From Bradyrhizobium sp. BR13661 (GTDB taxonomy: Bacteria; Pseudomonadota; Alphaproteobacteria; Rhizobiales; Xanthobacteraceae), in contig NZ_JARXWB010000002.1 of assembly GCF_029892425.1 (NCBI RefSeq), forward strand, positions 248,001 through 312,000: a stretch of 64,000 nucleotides of DNA, in the 5' to 3' direction. The position numbers and the translations under genes were made by a program. Below the pieces are notes generated by a model, which saw only the letters and a list, made by a program, of their open reading frames with translations, was not told the origin of the DNA and searched no databases. Below, piece by piece: positions 37,323 through 45,352 of the stretch. The stretch's first letter is position 1; every line of letters starts with the position of its first letter.

Positions 37323-37697
37323 TTACGAACCACCGCGCCTGTTCTGACCTGCGCCCGCCGACCTCACCACATTCACCACGCCGGCCACGAAGCCCAGCAG
37401 CATGAACACGATAAATCCGAAAGGCGACGTCGACAGCAAGCGGTCGAAACCCCAGCCAATCCCCGCTCCGACAGCGACACCGGCGACCAACTCGGAGGAT
37501 AACCGAAAACCAAGCGCCATCGCCGAGGCTCTGGCCGCTCCGTCTCCACCGTCACCTGCGGGTTGCTCGGCCTTGACGTGGCGGTCGCGAAATTCGGACA
37601 ACCGCTGATCAAGATTTCCGAGCCGTTCGGAAAGCGCAGCCTCCTCGGACGATCTATCGCGATCTCCATTCCCGCCGTGTCCCGTGTCTTGAGCCAT
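37323..37697 (-). CDS. atpI: ATP synthase assembly protein AtpI
   Basis: The 124-residue protein has a charged cytoplasmic N-terminus ([19 protein letters not shown]) and two membrane helices ([19 protein letters not shown] and [19 protein letters not shown]), the usual AtpI/Fe-S-cluster-independent layout. AtpI assists c-ring assembly and may move Mg2+. It is the first gene of the F0 operon. A good sigma-70-like promoter lies about 70-95 bp upstream. Confidence 0.88.
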   Translation of the reverse strand: MAQDTGHGGNGDRDRSSEEAALSERLGNLDQRLSEFRDRHVKAEQPAGDGGDGAARASAMALGFRLSSELVAGVAVGAGIGWGFDRLLSTSPFGFIVFMLLGFVAGVVNVVRSAGAGQNRRGGS

Positions 37698-38082
37698 GCC
37701 ACGAAGACCCGAAACGCTGCGGTTGAATGGAAATTGCGCCCGCCACCCTCAAAAGCCGCGCGGACCATACTGACCGCACATAATCAAGTCAAGCCAAGTC
37801 ACGATCGCGTCGTGATCGGTTATCTATTTGATTTTATGATGGATATTGGCCTGCTCGTCAGTGCTGCGCACAGCGTGACGCCGCACCGCAGCAGCTCTCC
37901 GCGCGATCGGCCGTTATGGCCGACATTTCGCCGCGCTTTTCGGGATCAAAGGGAGCGTTGCCGTCGTTGATCTCGTGGATGCGGTTTTTGACGGCGGATT
38001 TGCGCGGACTGGCGATGCGCCGCTGCCCGCCGGGGTGTAGAATTCAACCATGTGCCACCTGCGCGATGTGGCGGAGGGCCCG
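37698..38082. other. Divergent intergenic region atpI / hypothetical gene
   Basis: This 385 bp stretch holds the candidate atp promoter and palindrome at 37764-37815. I see no supported gene in it. A 20-residue frame ending at 38040 is too short and lacks a ribosome site. The plus-strand gene beginning at 38083 has its own GGAGGG site, but no clear -35/-10 was found. Confidence 0.55.
37764..37792 (-). promoter_or_regulatory. Candidate atp operon promoter
   Basis: On the minus strand TTGACT (37787-37792), a 17 bp spacer and TATGGT (37764-37769) match the sigma-70 consensus at 9 of 12 positions. The start would be near 37757, giving a leader of about 60 nt. A palindrome TCACGA-TCGCG-TCGTGA (37799-37815) sits just upstream of the -35. 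Confidence 0.55.
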
Positions 38083-38616
38083 ATGAAACCGGCAAGACCG
38101 TCCCCAACATCATGGTGTGCTGCGGCGATCGTCGTGGTGACGACGCTCAGCGGCAGCCTGGTTGCAGCGCAATCGGCGCCCGACGGCGAGAACGGCCGCT
38201 ACAGCATGACGCCGATCCCCGAAGGCGTGCTGCGGCTCGATACCCGCACCGGCACGGTCTCGACCTGCTCCAAGAATGGCTCCGGCTGGGCCTGCTACGC
38301 CGTGCCCGACGAACGCTCCGCGCTCGATGCCGAGATCGGCCGCCTCCAGGCCGAGGTCGAGAAGCTGAAGGGGCAGCTCGCTGCCGGGCCGACGGTCTCA
38401 GGCAAGATCGACGAGGCGCTGCCGAAATCCGACCCGCTCAAGAAAGCGGAGCCCCAAGCACGAGAACCGAAGGTCGCCGAGGGCGACCGCAAGCTCGAGA
38501 TCCCGCTGCCGAGCGACCAGGATCTCGACCGCGCGATGTCGTTCCTGGAAAAGGCCTGGCGCCGGCTGATCGACATGGCCAACCGCGTGCAGAAGGACGT
38601 GTCGGGGAGGATTTGA
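38083..38616 (+). CDS. Hypothetical exported protein with coiled coil
   Basis: The 177-residue protein starts at an ATG with GGAGGG 6 bp upstream. A signal peptide ([19 protein letters not shown]) is followed by a small conserved region (YSMTPIPEGVLRLDTRTGTV, then CSKNGSGWACYAVPDE, with two cysteines), a coiled coil (ALDAEIGRLQAEVEKLKGQL) and a charged C-terminal tail with DRAMSFLEKAWRRLIDM. I recognise the type as widespread in Bradyrhizobium but know no function. It is 46 bp upstream of yjbQ and probably cotranscribed. Confidence 0.72.
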   Translation: MKPARPSPTSWCAAAIVVVTTLSGSLVAAQSAPDGENGRYSMTPIPEGVLRLDTRTGTVSTCSKNGSGWACYAVPDERSALDAEIGRLQAEVEKLKGQLAAGPTVSGKIDEALPKSDPLKKAEPQAREPKVAEGDRKLEIPLPSDQDLDRAMSFLEKAWRRLIDMANRVQKDVSGRI

Positions 38617-38662
38617 ATTGTCGTTCTGGCGATCGCCGGGGCGACGCAAGGGAGCTGCCTTG

Positions 38663-39139
38663 ATGACCTCAACCAGATCGACGCGCTCCACACCATCGAC
38701 GGCGCGCACCACGAGCGTCAGCACCGCGACGCTGACTGTGCAGACCTCAGGCTGCGGCTTCATCGATCTCACGGCCGAGGCCGCACGGTTCATCGCCGAC
38801 GTTCATGCGCGGGAAGGCGCGCTCACGCTGTTCATCCGCCACACCTCGGCGTCGCTGACAATTCAGGAGAATGCCGATCCTTCCGTGCTGGTCGATCTCG
38901 CCGCGGTGCTGGCGCGGCTCGCGCCGGACGATGAGGATGCGGGCTGGACCCACGACACCGAGGGGCCGGACGATATGCCCGCGCATGTCAAGACGATGCT
39001 GACGCAGACATCGCTGCAGGTGCCGGTGCTCGACGGCAATCTCGCCCTCGGCACCTGGCAGGCGATCTATCTGATCGAGCATCGCACCCATCCGCACCGT
39101 CGCGAAATCGTGCTGCAATTCATCGGCAGCAGCGGCTAG
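38663..39139 (+). CDS. yjbQ: YjbQ/UPF0047 family protein
   Basis: The 158-residue protein has the UPF0047 core: TLFIRHTSASLTIQENADP, the conserved histidines in DAGWTHDTEGPDDMPAHVK, and LGTWQAIYLIEHRTHPHRR at the end. E. coli YjbQ has weak thiamin-phosphate synthase activity, which may not be its main role. The N-terminus has a low-complexity Thr/Ser/Arg tract. The ATG at 38663 follows AAGGGAG; a TTG at 38618 adds residues with little conservation. A bidirectional terminator follows. Confidence 0.87.
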   Translation: MTSTRSTRSTPSTARTTSVSTATLTVQTSGCGFIDLTAEAARFIADVHAREGALTLFIRHTSASLTIQENADPSVLVDLAAVLARLAPDDEDAGWTHDTEGPDDMPAHVKTMLTQTSLQVPVLDGNLALGTWQAIYLIEHRTHPHRREIVLQFIGSSG

Positions 39140-39146
39140 CAAAACA

Positions 39147-39176
39147 AAACCGGCCGCGGATGTCCGCGGCCGGTTT
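39147..39176. terminator. Bidirectional terminator between yjbQ and MFS gene
   Basis: A perfect 14 bp stem (AAACCGGCCGCGGA at 39147-39160, TCCGCGGCCGGTTT at 39163-39176) has A/T flanks on both sides. It sits between the convergent stops at 39139 and 39219. Confidence 0.85.
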
Positions 39177-39218
39177 GTTGTTGGCAGAACCCGGGCGCTG
39201 GGCGCCGGTTTTCCGCGA

Positions 39219-40883
39219 TCAGGTCGACTTGATATCGACGTCCTTGGTCTCGGGCAGGAACAGGAAGCCGATCACTGCGGTAATCGACGCAAAGATGATC
39301 GGGTACCAGAGGCCCGCATAGATGTCGCCTGTCGAGGCCACGATCGCGAATGCGGTCGCCGGCAGCAGGCCGCCGAACCAGCCGTTGCCGATGTGGTAGG
39401 GCAGCGACATCGAGGTGTAGCGGATCTTGGTCGGGAACAATTCGACCAGCATCGCCGCGATCGGCCCGTAGACCATGGTGACGAAGATCACCAGGATGAA
39501 CAGCAGGCCAATGATGGCTGCGACCTGCGGACGGAAGATGTCGAACGGATTCGACATCTTCACGATGCCGGGGTCGCCCGCCTTGGGATAGCCCGCCGCC
39601 GCGATTGCCGCCGTGACCGCCGGATTGCCGGCCTTGGCGTCGGTGTAGGGAATGTCCTTGCCGTTGATCACGACCTTCACGCCGGAGCCGGCCGCGCCGG
39701 AGCTCGTCGAGTACTTGACCGACGAGGCGGCGAGGAAGGCGCGTGCGGTGTCGCAAGGCGCGCTGAAGACGCGGGTGCCGACCGGGTTGAACAGGTCGCC
39801 GCAGCCCGCGGGATCCGCCACCACCTCGACCTTGGTCGCCTCGATTGCCTTTTCCAGCGCGGGGTTGGCGTTGGAGGAGATCATCTTGAAGATCGGGATG
39901 AAGGTGAGTGCTGCGATCAGGCAGCCACCCAGGATGATCGGCTTGCGGCCGATCTTGTCGGAAAGCACGCCGAACACGATGAAGAAGCCGGTGCCGAACA
40001 GCAACGACCAGGCGATCAGCAGGTTGGCGGTATAGCCATCGACCTTCAGAATCGATTGCAGGAAGAACAGCGCATAGAACTGGCCGGTGTACCAGACCAC
40101 GCCCTGGCCCATGGTGCCGCCGAGCAGCGCCAGCAGCACGAGCTTGCCATTCTGCCAGTTGGCAAAGGCTTCCGTGAGCGGGGCCTTCGAGCTCTTTCCT
40201 TCATCCTTCATCTTCTGGAAGATCGGCGATTCATTCAGCCGCAGCCGGATCCAGACCGAGACGCCGAGCAGCAGCACCGAGACCAGGAACGGGATGCGCC
40301 AGCCCCAGGCCGCAAAGTCGGCTTCGCCGGTTGCAGTGCGGGTGAACAGGATGACCAGCAGCGACAGGAACAGGCCCATTGTCGCCGTGGTCTGGATGAA
40401 TGAGGTATAGTAGCCGCGCTTGCCGTTCGGGGCATGCTCGGCGACATAGGTCGCGGCGCCACCATATTCACCGCCGAGCGCAAGGCCCTGCAACAGGCGC
40501 AGCGCGATCAGGATCACCGGAGCGGCAAAGCCGATGGTCGCGGCGCTCGGCAGCAGGCCGACGATGAAGGTCGAAAGACCCATGATCAGGATGGTGACGA
40601 GGAAGGTGTATTTGCGGCCGACGATGTCGCCGATGCGGCCGAATACGATTGCGCCGAAGGGGCGAACCAGAAAGCCTGCGGCAAAGGCCAGCAGCGCGAA
40701 GATGTCGCGGGTCGCCGGCGGATAGGCTGAGAAGAACTGCGCGCCGATGATGCCGGCCAGCGATCCGTAGAGATAGAAGTCGTACCACTCGAAGACGGTA
40801 CCCAGCGACGACGCGAGGATGACGAACCGCTCATCGTTCGTCATGCCGGTCGATCGTGCCGACGTTGCAGCCAATGTGGACAT
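39219..40883 (-). CDS. MHS-family MFS transporter
   Basis: The 554-residue transporter has twelve expected helices and motifs of the metabolite:H+ symporter group: GTVFEWYDFYLYGSLAG in helix 1, GRIGDIVGRKYTFL in the 2-3 loop, and RLLQGLALGGEYGGAATYVA. It imports organic or amino acids with protons. It is longer than the usual 430-450 residues because of an insert of about 110 residues (with CGDLFNPVGTRVF and VVINGKDIPYTDAK) between late helices, predicted extracytoplasmic. The ATG at 40883 follows GGGGAG; a much longer upstream frame was rejected. Confidence 0.88.
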   Translation of the reverse strand: MSTLAATSARSTGMTNDERFVILASSLGTVFEWYDFYLYGSLAGIIGAQFFSAYPPATRDIFALLAFAAGFLVRPFGAIVFGRIGDIVGRKYTFLVTILIMGLSTFIVGLLPSAATIGFAAPVILIALRLLQGLALGGEYGGAATYVAEHAPNGKRGYYTSFIQTTATMGLFLSLLVILFTRTATGEADFAAWGWRIPFLVSVLLLGVSVWIRLRLNESPIFQKMKDEGKSSKAPLTEAFANWQNGKLVLLALLGGTMGQGVVWYTGQFYALFFLQSILKVDGYTANLLIAWSLLFGTGFFIVFGVLSDKIGRKPIILGGCLIAALTFIPIFKMISSNANPALEKAIEATKVEVVADPAGCGDLFNPVGTRVFSAPCDTARAFLAASSVKYSTSSGAAGSGVKVVINGKDIPYTDAKAGNPAVTAAIAAAGYPKAGDPGIVKMSNPFDIFRPQVAAIIGLLFILVIFVTMVYGPIAAMLVELFPTKIRYTSMSLPYHIGNGWFGGLLPATAFAIVASTGDIYAGLWYPIIFASITAVIGFLFLPETKDVDIKST

Positions 40884-41189
40884 CGTGAATGCGCTCCCCG
40901 TATCTCGTTTCCTCGCGTCCCAGCTGTCCGGGCATGCCGGATCAACCCAGGTCTTGCCCCTAAGGTAACATCGGCGTGAAAGCTGTCCCAATACGACTTT
41001 CGGCCTTTCGCACTGACGCGCTACTGACGGTGCTGACTTATAGTGCTGCGCGGTCGCAGGTGGCTTGCGGATTAACCCCCTTCTTGCAAAGGAATAATGT
41101 GCCCTTGCATGCCACGGCCGGCCGGGGAAGAATTGACCATCGCGCCGGTCCGGATTACTGGCCCGGCGACGAACGACAGCAAGAGATCG
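40884..41189. other. Divergent promoter region (MFS / response regulator)
   Basis: This 306 bp region separates the transporter and the response regulator. I see no gene in it. It has AT-richer patches near 40970 and 41090 that could hold promoters, but no pair of hexamers is convincing. No strong palindrome was noticed. Confidence 0.5.
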
Positions 41190-41861
41190 ATGAACGCTCC
41201 CACCACCCATCTCGTCATTGCCGATGACCATCCGCTGTTCCGCGATGCGCTGCGGCAGGCGGTGGCGGGCGTCCTCTCTACGGCGAAGATCGACGAGGCC
41301 GGATCGTTCGAGGATCTGACCAAGCTCTTGGAACAGACCTCCGACGTCGATCTGGTCCTGCTCGACCTCTCGATGCCCGGCATCTCCGGCTTTTCCGGCC
41401 TGATCTATCTGCGCGCGCAATATCCGGCGATTCCGGTCGTGATCGTCTCGGCCTCCGACGACAGCGCCACGATCCGCCGCTCGCTCGATTTCGGCGCCTC
41501 CGGCTTCATCCCGAAGCGGTTCGGCGTCGAGACGCTGCGCGATGCCATCCTCAAGGTGATGGAAGGTGACGTCTGGGTTCCCGCCGACACGGATCTGTCC
41601 GCCGCCGCCGACCCCGACATGACCAAGCTGCGCGACCGCCTGGTGACGCTGACGCCGCAGCAGGTGCGGGTGCTGATGATGCTGTCGGAGGGATTGCTGA
41701 ACAAGCAGATCGCCTACGAGCTCGGCGTCTCCGAAGCGACCATCAAGGCGCATGTCTCGGCCATCCTGCAAAAGCTCGGCGTCGAAAGCCGCACCCAGGC
41801 CGTGATCGCCGCCGCCAAGATCGCCGGCGGCCAGTGGAAGCAGGGCACGCCGACGGGGTAG
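41190..41861 (+). CDS. LuxR/NarL-family response regulator (orphan)
   Basis: The 223-residue protein has a receiver (LVIADDHPLFRDAL; phospho-acceptor Asp59 in LVLLDLSMPGISGF; SGFIPKRFG with the conserved Lys) and a LuxR-type DNA-binding domain (LTPQQVRVLMMLSEGLLNKQ). No kinase is adjacent. It resembles regulators that act with sodium-symporter hybrid kinases of the ErcS'/NahK group, and such a kinase lies at 46410-49919, but pairing is only inference. The ATG at 41190 follows AAGAGAT. Confidence 0.88.
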   Translation: MNAPTTHLVIADDHPLFRDALRQAVAGVLSTAKIDEAGSFEDLTKLLEQTSDVDLVLLDLSMPGISGFSGLIYLRAQYPAIPVVIVSASDDSATIRRSLDFGASGFIPKRFGVETLRDAILKVMEGDVWVPADTDLSAAADPDMTKLRDRLVTLTPQQVRVLMMLSEGLLNKQIAYELGVSEATIKAHVSAILQKLGVESRTQAVIAAAKIAGGQWKQGTPTG

Positions 41862-41909
41862 GGCGCTTACTCGTTGCCGCTCGGATATCCGCTGCGTTTT
41901 ACCGGGGCT

Positions 41910-42242
41910 TTACCCAGCTTCACCTGGCTGGTCGTTGGATGCGGGCTTTTGCTCCAGGCGGTTCACATAGTCCCTTCGTAGCTCGGCAATTGAATGAGCG
42001 ATCCGTTTGGCCGTCTCATTTGCGCGCAACCGATCGCTTCCCCGCGAGACGAGCTGGCTAATTCTGTCCAACAGGAAAGTCGCTTTCTCAACACGGCTCA
42101 ACTGCTCGCCGAGCCCGCCCGATTCATCTTTGGAGAGCACCGAAGCCAGTTCGTCCGACAGGTTCGTGATCTCCGCAGCAGCGTCCTCTGCCGACCGATT
42201 GGGGTCGGGAGAAGGAAATTGCACAATGTTGTCCAGCTTCAT
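41910..42242 (-). CDS. Hypothetical protein
   Basis: The 110-residue acidic, helix-rich protein starts at an ATG preceded by GGTGGAC (MKLDNIVQFPSPDPNRSAED). The middle is a heptad-like region (LSRVEKATFLLDRISQLVSR) and the C-terminus is polar. I recognise no family. It is divergent from the double-PAS hybrid kinase, with 180 bp between, so a shared promoter region or functional link is possible. Reading quality supports it over the antisense frames. Confidence 0.6.
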   Translation of the reverse strand: MKLDNIVQFPSPDPNRSAEDAAAEITNLSDELASVLSKDESGGLGEQLSRVEKATFLLDRISQLVSRGSDRLRANETAKRIAHSIAELRRDYVNRLEQKPASNDQPGEAG

Positions 42243-42422
42243 TTTTTGTCCACCATGGCCAATACGACGGCCAGGCGGCTTTGGATCACGGTGCAAGGGC
42301 TGATCAGGTTGAATCGTGCGGCCGATCCAGCCAACAGGACGGAACCGCGTCCACGGTTGTTCTCGCTGGAACTCTCGACGAAATTTGAGGTTATCCGCCT
42401 TCCGCCCTTCGAGTCGCAATCA

Positions 42423-44372
42423 ATGAAAACAAACGCAGCCGCGGATTCCCGAGATCTTGAGTTATTGATCAACGGGATCGTTGATTACGCCATCTTCATG
42501 CTTGATCCCGACGGCGCCATCCGGACCTGGAACAAGGGCGCGGAACGCCTCAAGGGATATTCGGCTCACGAGATCATCGGACAATCCTTCTCGATCTTCT
42601 ACACGCCTGAAGATCGGGACAAAGGTCTGCCCGGTAGAGCGCTGGCAACAGCCGCAGATACCGGTCGCCTCGCTTCGGAGGGCTGGCGTGTCAGAAAGGA
42701 TGGCAGCCGATTCTGGGCCCTCGTCGTGCTCGACGCAATTCGCGACGAGAACAACAGGCTGATCGGCTATGCGAAGGTGACGCGCGACATCACCGAACGA
42801 CAGCAGGCTCAGAACGATCTCCTGGAAAGCGAGAGACGCTACCGCCGGCTCGTGGAAGCCGTGGTCGATTACGCTATTTTTCAGCTCGATCCCTCCGGCA
42901 ACGTGGCAACCTGGAATCCCGGTGCTCGGCGGATCAAGGGTTACTCGCCGGAAGAAATCATCGGCCGACATTTCAGCACCTTTTACACGCCTGAGGACCG
43001 TGACAACGGGGTGCCAGGGACCGCACTGGCGGAGGCTGCCGAAAAAGGCAGGTTTGAAGCCGAGGGTTGGCGCGTACGCAAGGATGGCACGCGCTTCTGG
43101 GCCTCCGTTGTCATCGACCGCATTACCGATGAGAGCGGCGCGATCATCGGCTTTGCAAAAGTTACGCGTGACCTGACCGAGCGCAAGCAGGCGCAGGACG
43201 AACTTCAGCGCGTCCAGGAACAGCTCGTCGCATCGCAGAAGCTCGAAGCGGTCGGACAGCTGAGCGGCGGCATCGCGCACGACTTCAATAACCTGCTCAT
43301 GATCGTTTTGGGAAACCTCGAAAACGCCGAACGCAACAGCCGAAACGTCGGAGGGCCAAACCTGCACCGCGCGCTGGCGAATGCGAAACGTGGCGCTCAG
43401 CGCGCTGCTGCGCTGACAAGCCGGTTGCTGGCGTTTTCGCGCCGCCAGGCGCTCGATCCCAAGCCGATCAACCTCAACGGCTTCCTGAGCGGCCTGCAGG
43501 AATTCCTGCAGCGCACGCTCGGTGAACGTATCGAGGTGCAGACAGTCGGTGGCGCTGGCCTCTGGCAGATCGAGGTGGACGTGAACCATTTGGAATCGAC
43601 GATCGTCAACTTGGCGATCAATGCCCGCGACGCGATGCCGAACGGCGGAAAGCTGACGATCGAGGCGACCAATGTCTCCGCGGACGACGATTATTCGCGC
43701 TCCAATCCGGAAGTCACCGCAGGCCAGTACGTCGTGATCAGCGTGAGTGATACGGGCTCCGGCATGACGCCAGAGGTCCTAAATCATGCGTTCGAACCCT
43801 TCTTTACGACGAAAGAGCCAGGGCACGGAACCGGACTCGGTCTCAGCCAGGTCTATGGCTTCGTCAAACAGTCCGGCGGCCACGTGAAGATCTACAGCGA
43901 GGTGGGGGAGGGGACCAGCATCAAAATGTATTTCGCCCGCTATGTCGGCATTGCGCATCCTGCTTCGGATGATGTGGACGAGTTCATATCGGAAGGCGCC
44001 TCCGTCGAGACCATTCTTGTCGTTGAAGATGATGCCGATCTCCGGGCCTACATTTCGGACGTGTTGCGAGATCTCAATTACCGGGTCTTGTCTGCTGGCA
44101 GCGCACAAGCCGCCTTGACCATCCTGCTGCAGGAAGAACAGCACGTCGATCTGCTTCTGACCGATGTGGTCATGCCCGGCATCAACGGTCGCGAGTTGGG
44201 AAGGCGCGCGCAGCAGATCAGGCCGCATCTCAGCATTCTCTACATGACGGGGTATTCGCGCAACGCAGTCGTTCACCAGGGGCGGCTCGACGAGGGCGTA
44301 GACCTGCTGGAAAAGCCTGTTACTCAGGCAAGACTCGCGCTGAAGGTGCGCGAGATCCTGGACCGGAAATGA
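42423..44372 (+). CDS. Double-PAS soluble hybrid histidine kinase
   Basis: The 649-residue protein has no membrane segment. Two near-identical PAS/PAC units (about 12-130 and 140-258) share FYTPEDRD and EGWRVRKDG blocks. A HisKA helix follows with SGGIAHDFNNLL (His near 285), then a HATPase domain with LAINARDAMPNGG and GTGLGLSQVYGF, and a C-terminal receiver (LVVEDDADLRAYISDVL; acceptor Asp near 580 in LLLTDVVMPGING). The form is typical of cytoplasmic redox, light or metabolite sensors; no heme- or flavin-binding residue could be assigned. The start is the first plausible ATG downstream of the divergent gene. Confidence 0.9.
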   Translation: MKTNAAADSRDLELLINGIVDYAIFMLDPDGAIRTWNKGAERLKGYSAHEIIGQSFSIFYTPEDRDKGLPGRALATAADTGRLASEGWRVRKDGSRFWALVVLDAIRDENNRLIGYAKVTRDITERQQAQNDLLESERRYRRLVEAVVDYAIFQLDPSGNVATWNPGARRIKGYSPEEIIGRHFSTFYTPEDRDNGVPGTALAEAAEKGRFEAEGWRVRKDGTRFWASVVIDRITDESGAIIGFAKVTRDLTERKQAQDELQRVQEQLVASQKLEAVGQLSGGIAHDFNNLLMIVLGNLENAERNSRNVGGPNLHRALANAKRGAQRAAALTSRLLAFSRRQALDPKPINLNGFLSGLQEFLQRTLGERIEVQTVGGAGLWQIEVDVNHLESTIVNLAINARDAMPNGGKLTIEATNVSADDDYSRSNPEVTAGQYVVISVSDTGSGMTPEVLNHAFEPFFTTKEPGHGTGLGLSQVYGFVKQSGGHVKIYSEVGEGTSIKMYFARYVGIAHPASDDVDEFISEGASVETILVVEDDADLRAYISDVLRDLNYRVLSAGSAQAALTILLQEEQHVDLLLTDVVMPGINGRELGRRAQQIRPHLSILYMTGYSRNAVVHQGRLDEGVDLLEKPVTQARLALKVREILDRK

Positions 44373-44479
44373 CTGAGGCGCTTCCGGCGCAAGAGCCCCG
44401 GCCAGCGGGCGCAAAACCACAAGGTCTGGGGGCGCTGGTCCGGCAAAACAGCAAAGCCTCGGTCAACCCCCACGATCCA

Positions 44480-45110
44480 AAATATTCCACTTTACCGAAA
44501 TTCGGATTTGTCGTATGTATCGCCCATCCTGATCCGGCGAAAAGGGGCGGTCGTACGTCGTCACGAGCCGCGGATCGGGTCGCGGTGGACGTGGGCAGCG
44601 TCGTCGCGGATGTGAGCGCAGGGCCGGGCGATGGATTGAGCCGAACCCCGTGAGCGTCTCGCAAGCCGCGTTGTACGAACGGCGCCGAAGCCCTGCGAAG
44701 CCTCTTGGCGAAGCAGGGTGTGCTCGCGTACGGCAAAACCGTGTGGTCCCGGCCGTCGTCGCTACGGCCAAGCCTTGTGGATGCGGCATTCGCGCCAACC
44801 GGCGCGGTGCCGGTACCTTCCGCAAGCACGAGGGAGGCCAGAAGGAATTCGGCTCCCGGGAGAGCACGGCATAAGCCGTCCGACCATCGCGCAGGGAAGG
44901 CCGTGTGTTCGGCCACACCTGTATGCTGCTGTGCGGTCTCTTTGCGCTACATCTTCGCGCAGCAGACCGTGGGTGCCAGGTCAGCACCCGGCCTTCCCTG
45001 CGCCCTTTGTCTTTCAGAGGGAGCGAGCGTGAAGCAAAACTCGGGCGAATGCGCCGCGGGAGCGCGAAGGCGTGTCTGCGAATCGAAATGCCCATTGGAG
45101 GATCGCAATG
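44480..45110. repeat. Interspersed Bradyrhizobium-type repeat with cruciform core
   Basis: From memory, near copies of this block (including CGTACGGCAAAACCGTGTGG, GAGAGCACGGCATAAGCCGT and GCGCAGGGAAGGCCG) occur many times between genes in Bradyrhizobium and relatives, and translations of it are often annotated as spurious hypothetical proteins. The core at 44889-45003 has a perfect 15 bp outer stem. It encloses three inner stem-loops: GTGTG/CACAC at 44903-44918, CTGCTGTGCG/CGCGCAGCAG at 44926-44965, and GGGTGC/GCACCC at 44971-44989. Boundaries are approximate, and no transposase is present. Confidence 0.7.
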
Positions 45111-45245
45111 ACGATGTCGTGCAGCAGCGGCTCAGTAAACTCACAGGGGCGTGCATTGACGCGGGTTCCCCTCCGCAAGCCTATGCAGCTCCTGCAAACG
45201 AGTTCCATGCCTGCCTCACAACATCTCACAAGTCCAAACGGGCGT

Positions 45246-45280
45246 CCTGCGTAACAGGCTGGTAGTCAGTTGCGTAACTG
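45246..45280. promoter_or_regulatory. Paired palindromes upstream of hydrolase gene
   Basis: CCTGCGTAACAGG (45246-45258) and CAGTTGCGTAACTG (45267-45280) are both inverted repeats with the same GCGTAAC core, centred about 21 bp apart, i.e. two helical turns. This suits cooperative binding of one regulator. They lie about 70-105 bp upstream of the start at 45353. Confidence 0.45.
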
Positions 45281-45352
45281 CAACGCGGCGCTCATCAGCC
45301 AAAATACATGCCCGGCGGCGGCGACGTCAGTAACGATCAAAGGACCAAGACC

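Larger units (their letters stand above)
44373..45352. other. Large intergenic region with interspersed structured repeat
   Basis: This is the longest gene-free stretch (980 bp). Roughly 44480-45110 is the interspersed repeat listed separately. The remaining 240 bp before the epoxide-hydrolase-like gene contains two palindromes with a common GCGTAAC core. The open frames here on both strands lack ribosome sites and protein-like composition and are judged spurious. Confidence 0.7.

Noticed and set aside
44650-45265. Several 60-190 residue frames on both strands inside the interspersed repeat
   Set aside because: They lie across structured repeat arms, lack ribosome sites and have no protein-like features. 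Such translations are a known annotation artefact in this lineage as I recall.
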